Source: Lachancea thermotolerans CBS 6340 | Lineage: Eukaryota > Ascomycota > Saccharomycetes > Saccharomycetales > Saccharomycetaceae | Length of the DNA: 64,000 nt | Direction: 5' to 3' | Assembly: GCF_000142805.1 (NCBI RefSeq) | Contig: NC_013078.1 | Coordinates: 682,001-746,000, forward strand | In this document: positions 57,207 through 64,000 of the stretch, one piece after another | Layout: each line of letters starts with the position of its first letter | How positions within the stretch are numbered: the stretch's first letter is position 1 | Program-made: the position numbers and the translations under genes | The notes under the pieces: generated by a model | The model's database searches: none | Told to the model about the DNA's origin: nothing | What the model saw: only the letters and a program-made list of their open reading frames with translations

Positions 57207-58500
57207 TTTGGACCCCTCAGCGCAGCTCTATGCAGGTGATTAAGCTTGCTTGGGCCACCTGCTCTTATATCAACGATCTCCGGATGCGCTGAAAATTCTC
57301 TAGCGATGACAGTGGCTTCTCAAATTTTTCATGCAAGTATCTCATCCACAGGAACAATTAATTTCGATGAGTCCTTTTGGACTCCGCAGCGATGGCCGGA
57401 TACTATCGTAAACGAAGCTGGGTTTAGTAGCGATAGCCGGGAAGCGCAATTACTGGGTGATTCAAGTAAGATAGAACGAGTCCGCGCGGGGATTAGAGGA
57501 CGGCGTGATAGCGTCGGAGAAAGACGGTCCTTAATTCAAAATGGTCACGTGATATATGATGTGGTTCTTCACATGCACAGCTGCGCATGTCGGACCGCTC
57601 TCAAAATAGCTCCATATCCACAGCGGCGTAGCATAGTGGGCTTGCGGTGACTTGCAGAGGTAGCGTTTTAACGCCGTGGCGAAGCTTTCGATTTTACCCT
57701 GTGTTTTTGCTTGCTTGCGGGCAACGGGTGTGCCCGAGAAAGCGTCAATTGAGATTCGTCACTTTTCCAGGCACTGGCACCTCCTTTGTTAGATCGCAAG
57801 CGTGGAATGACTTGTTTAGTTGAGATTTTTGATACATGGGAAATGTTTGACAATCGCGTAGGGAGTAAGGTTCACAGACAGTACCGACCATTGCAGGAGG
57901 CCGCGCAGATTACCTCACAACATGGCACGATTCTTGAGAAGGGATTGATTGGCCAAAGGGCGAGAAGCCAATATTCGCTTGTCATTACTATTAGCTGCGC
58001 CTGCATCTTAGCCTTGGTAAAAAAATGCACAGGCTTCGCAGAGACCGAATAACGTAGGCGGAAGCGTTCTGGCGGAACTGCACTCTTATAGCCACAGTGG
58101 TAATAGAACTGCTAACACATTCTTTAAGCCGTTGCGCGTAACCGACATATGTCTCAACTGCTTACATGAAAAAGTGTTATGAAAGATTGTATTACCTAAC
58201 TTCGACTCCCGGCGCGCACACAGCGAGGCCAGGGGCCGAACTTGCTGTTCGAACCTTGGCTCTCATCTCCTGGGTAGCCACATCACAAATGAAGCGTCTG
58301 TCGTTGGATTGTTTTTTTAACTTTCGGAACCATAAGCTATCCAAAGCAGAACCCGTAGAACCGCAGTACAGTCGGCTTGGACATGCGCCCTAATGTTTTA
58401 TGCTTTAACGTAAAAATGTGCCTGCGACATGCAAGGCGCAGCTTCGACGCCAACCCAACCTGGCCGCGCCAAGATTTCGCTATATGCGGAAAAATAAGGC
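57207..58500. other. FOL2-HUA1 gap (1.29 kb), no supported gene
   Basis: The left part is the FOL2 promoter, with GTCACGTGA near 57544 and an imperfect 20-bp palindrome at 57571-57590 (one mismatched pair, centre CAGCTG). The longest frame has an ATG at 57306 and runs 114 codons to 57650, but has no family features and a length expected by chance. At 58247-58255 GTTCGAACC matches the RNA polymerase III B-box consensus without an A box or tRNA fold. S. cerevisiae has no gene between FOL2 and HUA1 either. Confidence 0.5.
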
Positions 58501-59178
58501 TTAAAGTACTCTTCCGACACCATGGCACAGAGGACATATCTCTTTGTCTAGCAGAAAACGTACTCTGCCGCTCCCGCGACATTCGCCGCATGTTACACCT
58601 CCAATTCTCGGGTCCCCGGGTCTTAGGACCAAGGGCGCCCCGCCCGAGGCTGGAGCAGGGCTAGCCGGCGACACACCCATAGCCATTGGGACGGTACCAA
58701 AGGTAGGCGCGCCCCCGTAGAGAGCATAGCTGGGAGCGTATCCACCGTACGTGACTTGGACGTTTTGGCTTGGCGAGGAATGCGCAAACTTTCTCCAGCA
58801 CCGCTTGCAAGAGTGTCCGTTCTTGATCTTGTAGCCCGTGTTTCCGCACTTTGTGCAGTAGTACCCTCGTGGGTAGGTCCAGGGAAGCGAAGGCCTTGTG
58901 CTCTGCGAGGCCGCAGGTGCGGTGTAGGACGAGCCTCCATAAGACTGGAACGATGAGGAGCTCGCAGCGGAGGGCCCGGGAGATGAAGCACCGTAGGCGC
59001 TTGGGCCCGAAGGGCCAGCGCTACTCACCGGCCTGGGGGGCCGCGCAGGAGGCCGATGCGTATATGTGGACGGCCGAGCCGGCATCGCGGGCGGCCGTTC
59101 TTCAGGTCCGAACGGCAGCGCGCTCTCTTTTATTGCTTCATCATAAGAAGGTGGAGGAGGGTCCTCGTTATGCACCAT
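58501..59178 (-). CDS. HUA1: Hua1, DnaJ-like CxxC zinc protein
   Basis: 225 residues (S. cerevisiae 198). A PPxY motif (PPSY, 9-12) near the N-terminus is a docking site for the ubiquitin ligase Rsp5. The middle (about 35-95) is Pro/Ser/Ala-rich. Four CxxC pairs at Cys108-111, 124-127, 197-200 and 215-218 form DnaJ-type zinc knuckles, with GxG spacing. Hua1 is thought to act in actin patch assembly with Rsp5. GC content is high (70% in one 60-base block). The start is an ATG at 59178 and the position next to FOL2 and YTA7 agrees with YGR268C. Confidence 0.9.
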   Translation of the reverse strand: MVHNEDPPPPSYDEAIKESALPFGPEERPPAMPARPSTYTHRPPARPPRPVSSAGPSGPSAYGASSPGPSAASSSSFQSYGGSSYTAPAASQSTRPSLPWTYPRGYYCTKCGNTGYKIKNGHSCKRCWRKFAHSSPSQNVQVTYGGYAPSYALYGGAPTFGTVPMAMGVSPASPAPASGGAPLVLRPGDPRIGGVTCGECRGSGRVRFLLDKEICPLCHGVGRVL

Positions 59179-59970
59179 AGCAGGAGGCTTAGAACGCTAG
59201 CGCTGTAAATATAGATGGTCTATGATTCGCTTCGATCCGGTACGCGGCTCTCGCAAGAACCAATGAGTCGTATACTAGCAAGAAGGCGGCTGCGAGTGAG
59301 GGTCCTTTATTCTTAGCTCTGTGGATTTCTTGATCTCGCTCTCGTAGGTATGAATGTCCTCTCTCGATACGGTGAGCGCCTGGTAACACGACCTGTTCCC
59401 GTTCTCCTGCGAAGGCAATGACCCCAGACCTGCCACGGCACCCTCAAACCACTATCCCTGGGCAACTGCCCAGCGGCTTTCCCTCTTCAGCCCCCGCCCG
59501 CGCTCCTTGTTCGGGGCTCGTGTCATTGTCATGTTCTGCCCCATCACCGATAAATGATCAGTGCGTTAGTTCCATCTGAAAGAAATCGCAATGGCTTGAA
59601 GCATCAAAACTGTGGTAGCTGAATACCTCTCAAACAGATGCGAGGCTGTCGTCAACCCTGCGAGCCAATTGAGTCAACGCTCGTCTGGGCCCACCGTCCT
59701 GTCTTACCTGGCAATTCGTGCGAGAACGGGCATGAGGGCGCTGAACGTGCCCCTCCCGCGAGCCGGGGGTCAAAAACCAGCTCTCAAACCGAGGCAACGA
59801 CTAAGGCCAGACCCAAGCTCATACACAGGGTGCCCAGTGTCGACATGCCCGCCGCCAACAGATTGTTCAGAGATGCGCGTGTAAAGTGACAAGGATAATA
59901 GAGTACATTTGTATGGAATCCAATACAGACGGCGCCCTCATCGAGCTAAACAAAGGCCAAGAATCCAGAT
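59179..59970. other. Divergent HUA1-GOT1 gap (792 bp)
   Basis: GC-rich DNA. A hairpin CTGGGCA-ac-TGCCCAG lies at 59458-59473. An ATG at 59638 opens an 83-codon frame ending at 59889, 81 bp before GOT1, without recognisable features; it is probably chance but could be in a long leader. No other gene or RNA is seen. Confidence 0.5.
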
Positions 59971-60474
59971 ATGTGGCTAACTGAGTCTCAAAGTATGTGT
60001 TAAAAAGTGAGGTCGAGATCATGCCGTACCGTGGTGGCAACAGCTTTTTCCAGGACTCGTACTAACGTGTAACAACCAGAATTCGGCGTCGCGTTCACTT
60101 TTGGTGGATGCCTCTTCTTTTTGTTCGGCGTGCTAACGTTTTTTGACCGCGCGCTACTGGCTCTCGGTAACATTCTATTCCTGGTGGGCGTGCTGCTAAT
60201 CATAGGCCCTCAGAAGACATACACGTTCTTCACCAGGCCGAGCAAGAGACGTGGCTCCTTCTTCTTTTGTTTGGGCATACTGATGATCCTGCTGAAATGG
60301 ACATTTATGGGATTCATAGTAGAGTCTCTCGGGATCGTCGGCCTCTTCGGTGACTTCTTCGCGGTCATCGTCCAGTTCTTGCGGTCCCTACCTCTGATAG
60401 GGCCCGTCCTTTCACACCCTGCAGTAGCACCCTACGTCGACAAGATCGCGGGCGTGAGAGTACTCCCCGTGTGA
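59971..60474 (+). CDS. GOT1: Golgi vesicle transport protein Got1 (two exons)
   Basis: 138 residues when exons 59971-59992 and 60080-60474 are joined, the same length as S. cerevisiae Got1. The first exon codes only MWLTESQ and the first base of Lys8. The second resumes with [30 protein letters not shown]. Four membrane segments follow one another, and the tail ends AGVRVLPV as in yeast. Got1 acts in ER-to-Golgi and Golgi transport, overlapping with Sft2. The S. cerevisiae gene (YMR292W) also has an intron near the start. Without splicing the second exon lacks a suitable N-terminus. Confidence 0.95.
59993..60079 (+). other. Spliceosomal intron of GOT1 (87 nt)
   Basis: 5' splice site GTATGT (59993-59998), branch site TACTAAC (60060-60066), 3' splice site CAG (60077-60079). 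The branch A is 14 nt from the last G, a short distance. This is the only intron supported in the window. Confidence 0.95.
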
Positions 60475-60804
60475 GGCACCCGGGCCGAATGTAGGCCTCC
60501 GGCGGAGCCTGCCGGGGTGGCCAGGGCTCAGGCGCCCCAGCGTCTTGTATAGTAGCAGCGAAGCAGCGAAGCAGGAACTCAAGTTACTAGGTACACACCC
60601 GTATATAGTTACAGAAGTTCTCAGTACGGCTCACGATCTAGTTCTAAATGCTAGCAGTTGCGCACACACGTCTAGCCACGGAACAAGCACTCAGCTCGCA
60701 GACGGACGACCTAGAGACCGCGCTTGCAATTCCGGACTTCTGTTTGTTCATAGTCCAACGCAGCTGCGTCTTTCCATTTTTCTGCGTCGGGAAGCATCGG
60801 AATT
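60475..60804. other. GOT1-YTA7 gap (330 bp)
   Basis: GOT1 3' UTR and YTA7 promoter. GC-rich at the left end. No gene is seen. A short direct repeat AGCAGCGAAGCAGCGAAGCAG lies near 60555-60575. Confidence 0.55.
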
Positions 60805-63800
60805 ATGACTCGCCCTCTAAGACCGCGTCACCATGAGCCTTTGAAAAACGAGCTTGACGAATCTAGCAGAGGGATCAAAGACGAGAACGGGATCATCCAC
60901 ACTACTACCAGGAGTCTCCGGAAGGTCAATTACGCTGATGTCGAGAACAATTACGACTTTATCGACGAGGTAGTCGATGAGGACGACGAGGACGAGGCCG
61001 CGGCTCCGGCGGGGAGCCGGCGGAGAGGCCACGCTATAAAGTCGGACAGCGAGGAGTTCGAGCCCGCCGAGAAAACTGAGGACGAACCAGAGCCGCCTAT
61101 TGAAGACCATACGGCGCAAGAAGTGAGCGGCCCCGAAACCAGGAATTCCAAATCCAGAGGCGGGCCTGATGAAGACGGAGACGAAAGCTTTCACGAAGAG
61201 GATGCTGAGGATGAGGACGAAGACGCCTTGGCGGGATCCGAGGACGAATACTTATCAGAGGAATCGATCCGGAGGAGCCGTCGTAGGGCCGACCGAAACT
61301 TTGTCGTGAGCGATGAGGACGACGAAGATGAAGACACCATTGGGGCCTCCAAACGGACAAGGCGAGGCTACAGAACCACCACAACCATTGATACGGACGA
61401 AGACGACCCGCCTTCTCGCAGGAATTTTCGGAGCTCCACAATCCAGGCCCGGCAAGGCAGAAGAAGCGAGATTTCGCCACCAAGGAAATTGAGGCGAAGA
61501 GCCAGGTCTGCTTATGGAAGCGAAGAGCGCCAGTCTCGGAGCGACCGGTTATCACTCGCTGACGAGCTCCGGGAGTTGAGAGATGACAGCCCTGTTAGAG
61601 AAAAGAGGTCTCTGAGAGAGAGAACGAAGCCTGTGAACTACACATTGCCACCACCAATTGGAGACACTGCAATGGACGAAACAGCGAAGCTTGGCAACGC
61701 GAACGGAATACTACCATACCCCTCTCCAAAAGCGCGCCGTGGCTTGCACGCGGGGCAGAGTTTCGGGCCATTGAGGCGATTGTTTCCTACTGGAGGCCCT
61801 TTCGGCGGCAATGATGTTACAGCGATTTTCGGCACGAATACGAACTATTATGATAACGCCGGGCAGGGAACTGCCAACAACAAGCTTCTACTAGATTCCG
61901 ATTCTTCAGAAGACGAAATCCTGCCGTTGGGAGCGGTGTCAACGAAGCCTAACGAAAGTACTCACAAGAAGAAAAAGCCAGAAATAGCTGATCTAGATCC
62001 ACTCGGGGTTGATATGAACATTAAGTTTGAGGACGTTGGTGGTCTAGACAACTACATTGACCAACTGAAAGAAATGGTCGCACTCCCCTTGCTTTACCCA
62101 GAACTGTATCAGAAGTTTGGCATCACACCTCCGAGAGGCGTACTGTTTCACGGCCCACCGGGTACCGGTAAGACTTTGATGGCGCGTGCTCTCGCAGCAA
62201 GCTGCTCTACTGAACAACAAAAAATTACATTTTTTATGAGAAAGGGAGCTGACATCTTATCAAAATGGGTTGGTGAAGCTGAGAGACAACTGAGACTTTT
62301 ATTCGAAGAGGCAAAAAAGCAGCAGCCGTCAATCATTTTTTTTGATGAGATTGATGGTTTGGCCCCAGTCCGAAGTTCTAAGCAGGAGCAGATTCATGCC
62401 AGCATTGTATCAACTATGTTGGCCCTCATGGACGGCATGGATAATAGAGGCCAAGTTATCGTGATAGGTGCTACAAATAGGCCGGACGCAGTCGATCCAG
62501 CTCTGCGGAGGCCTGGAAGATTCGATAGAGAATTCTTTTTTCCATTGCCTGATTTGAGCGCCCGTTCCAAGATCTTGGAAATTCATACAAAAAAATGGGA
62601 TCCCCCTCTTCCTAAGCCTTTCATCGACAGGTTGGCGTCGCTGACGAAAGGTTACGGTGGTGCTGACCTCCGAGCCCTCTGTACAGAGGCTGCTCTTATA
62701 AGCATACAACGTAAAGTTCCACAAATCTATCAGTCTGAGATGAAGCTAAGCATAAATTTGGCTTCAGTTAATGTGAAGGCTCGCGACTTCATGATGGCAT
62801 TAGAAAAGATTGTTCCTTCCTCGGCAAGATCCGCTGGAAACTCTGCACAACCAATACCTGAAACAGTGGAAGCATTACTTGACAGCCAGTTCGAGGAAAT
62901 AAAAAAGAAGCTCAAATCAATAATACCTAGCGATTCAAAATTTCAGCGCAATGGAGCTTCCACTATAAAACACTACTTGGAGTATGAAGTCGAGGACTCT
63001 GACGAAGAGAGTGATGGCTTCTCAAAAGCTGAATTTTTGAGGAATATGGAAAAGGCGCGTGTATGCAAACCCCGTTTAATTGTTACAGGGAGTAGAGGTA
63101 ATGGGCAGCAATATGTTGGAGCTGCAATCCTCCATTATTTGGAGGATTTTAATATGCAAATGCTTGATGTCGGGACTTTGGCCAGTGATAGCACGCGAAG
63201 TTTCGAGACAGCAATTGTTCAAATCTTTACAGAAGCCAGGAGGCGTCAGCCCTCCGTTTTGTATATCCCTAATTCCGAAATATGGCTTCAAGCTGTCCCA
63301 GAAAATGCAATTTTGATGCTGGCGAGCTTGTTGAGATCACTGAGAAGCGATGAAAAAGTGCTTCTTCTAGCTGTTGCCAATGGACTCAGTAAATCAGACA
63401 TCCTTGAGGGATCCTTGTCTCACCTAGAGTTCGAGAAATTCATTCACAAAATTCGGAAGCCTTCCTCTTCTCAAAGAGCCAAATATTTTTTGTCGCTCAA
63501 ACAAATTTTGAAGACGAAGCCTTCAAGCTTTGAACAGGGCAAAAAGAGGACTAAGCCACTGCCTCAACTTCCAGTGGTAGAAAGCTCCAAAAAAAGCGAA
63601 GGTCTCGATAAAAATGGCAATCCTCTCTCTGAGGAGGCAAAACTAATTCAAACTCTGAAATCTTTCCAGAACCACGACATGAAGCTTAAAAATACTCTCA
63701 AGCTGAAGCTGTCGGGATTGATGGATCTCTTCAAGAATCGGTACAAGAGGTTCAGAAAACCACCGATAGACGACGCGTTGCTCATCCATCTATTTGAAAC

Positions 63801-64000
63801 GAATGCCGCATTACAAGGCAACCCTGACTACCAACCTGCGTACATCAAAGAAAATAATATGATTTTGGAGTGCGCTACTGGAAGACGCTTTTTCAATATG
63901 GACCTGGACATTGTTGAAGAACGCTTGTGGAATGGGTTTTACTCTGAACCGCGCCAATTTCTCAAGGACATTGAATTGATTTATAAAGACGCTCACACGA
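60805..64000 (+). CDS. YTA7: Chromatin AAA-ATPase Yta7, 3' end outside the window
   Basis: 1065 residues are visible of about 1380 in S. cerevisiae; the frame is open to the window edge. The N-terminus (KDENGIIHTTTRSLRK near 25) and the long acidic region with DESFHEED match yeast. The first AAA module has Walker A GPPGTGKT (450-457) and Walker B DEID (514-517). The second is degenerate, with GSRGNGQQ in place of Walker A. The bromodomain-like fold begins near LSGLMDLFKNRYKRFRKPP and is cut. Yta7 (human ATAD2) binds histone H3 tails, limits nucleosome density and marks boundaries. The start is an ATG at 60805. HUA1 neighbour agrees with YGR268C-YGR270W. Confidence 0.96.
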   Translation, partial: MTRPLRPRHHEPLKNELDESSRGIKDENGIIHTTTRSLRKVNYADVENNYDFIDEVVDEDDEDEAAAPAGSRRRGHAIKSDSEEFEPAEKTEDEPEPPIEDHTAQEVSGPETRNSKSRGGPDEDGDESFHEEDAEDEDEDALAGSEDEYLSEESIRRSRRRADRNFVVSDEDDEDEDTIGASKRTRRGYRTTTTIDTDEDDPPSRRNFRSSTIQARQGRRSEISPPRKLRRRARSAYGSEERQSRSDRLSLADELRELRDDSPVREKRSLRERTKPVNYTLPPPIGDTAMDETAKLGNANGILPYPSPKARRGLHAGQSFGPLRRLFPTGGPFGGNDVTAIFGTNTNYYDNAGQGTANNKLLLDSDSSEDEILPLGAVSTKPNESTHKKKKPEIADLDPLGVDMNIKFEDVGGLDNYIDQLKEMVALPLLYPELYQKFGITPPRGVLFHGPPGTGKTLMARALAASCSTEQQKITFFMRKGADILSKWVGEAERQLRLLFEEAKKQQPSIIFFDEIDGLAPVRSSKQEQIHASIVSTMLALMDGMDNRGQVIVIGATNRPDAVDPALRRPGRFDREFFFPLPDLSARSKILEIHTKKWDPPLPKPFIDRLASLTKGYGGADLRALCTEAALISIQRKVPQIYQSEMKLSINLASVNVKARDFMMALEKIVPSSARSAGNSAQPIPETVEALLDSQFEEIKKKLKSIIPSDSKFQRNGASTIKHYLEYEVEDSDEESDGFSKAEFLRNMEKARVCKPRLIVTGSRGNGQQYVGAAILHYLEDFNMQMLDVGTLASDSTRSFETAIVQIFTEARRRQPSVLYIPNSEIWLQAVPENAILMLASLLRSLRSDEKVLLLAVANGLSKSDILEGSLSHLEFEKFIHKIRKPSSSQRAKYFLSLKQILKTKPSSFEQGKKRTKPLPQLPVVESSKKSEGLDKNGNPLSEEAKLIQTLKSFQNHDMKLKNTLKLKLSGLMDLFKNRYKRFRKPPIDDALLIHLFETNAALQGNPDYQPAYIKENNMILECATGRRFFNMDLDIVEERLWNGFYSEPRQFLKDIELIYKDAHT

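Noticed and set aside
57306-57650. A 114-codon frame on the plus strand upstream of FOL2.
   Set aside because: No domain, no known relative at this place, and a frame of this length is expected by chance in 1.3 kb at this GC content.
58247-58255. GTTCGAACC, matching the RNA polymerase III B box.
   Set aside because: No A box, cloverleaf or T-run terminator on either strand; the 8-bp core is a palindrome and may be chance. An orphan TFIIIC site remains possible but unsupported.
59638-59889. An 83-codon frame ahead of GOT1.
   Set aside because: Two frames are open in the same GC-rich stretch, which lowers the chance of stops; there is no similarity to any known small protein.

Overview
The window is nuclear DNA of a budding yeast of the family Saccharomycetaceae that branched before the whole-genome duplication; a Lachancea-like species is the best guess. 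Evidence: compact, almost intron-free genes with strong similarity to Saccharomyces cerevisiae proteins, the standard genetic code, one small intron with canonical yeast splice signals (GTATGT, TACTAAC), and a gene order that interleaves S. cerevisiae segments from chromosomes VII, VIII, XIII and XIV. All S. cerevisiae names come from remembered sequence similarity and gene order, not from a search. The species is not determined.

Layout. 0-7 kb: PDR16, CSL4, BNI4 and a globin-domain gene (YNL231-234 block). 7-24.6 kb: SPC97, enolase, CTR2, FMO1, STB5, tRNA-Thr, SVP26, RGD3, GND1 and SSP1 (YHR172-184 block). 24.7-38.6 kb: MTM1, a PFS1-like gene, RAD2, tRNA-Val, KOG1, IKI1/ELP5 and GPI16, mixing YGR257-258 with YHR185-188. 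38.8-64 kb: HSH155, APL6, tRNA-Lys, ABZ2, BUD32, MES1, HAS1, the YGR266W homologue, TDA1, FOL2, HUA1, GOT1 (spliced) and YTA7 (cut by the window end), an interleaving of YMR288-292 with YGR261-270. No transposon, LTR, virus-derived element, CRISPR or centromere was recognised.

Functional groupings. Carbon and redox metabolism: enolase, GND1 and STB5 (in S. cerevisiae STB5 regulates NADPH-producing genes). Folate: ABZ2 (pABA arm) and FOL2 (pterin arm), 11 kb apart. Spore membrane: SSP1 and the PFS1-like gene, each with a candidate Ndt80 element. Secretory pathway: SVP26, GPI16, GOT1, APL6. RNA and translation: CSL4, HSH155, MES1, HAS1, IKI1, BUD32. Most genes are ordinary housekeeping genes.

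Most worth a second look: a CaaX box (CVIM) at the end of the globin-domain protein; a cluster of perfect inverted repeats in the 1.26-kb gap before STB5, including a shared GCACGWCGTGC element; a codon-usage switch inside GND1; a 1-bp gap between the convergent ABZ2 and BUD32 stops; and three sharply GC-rich islands. Several genes have an open frame running upstream of the first ATG from a GTG or TTG; starts here were moved to the first supported ATG.
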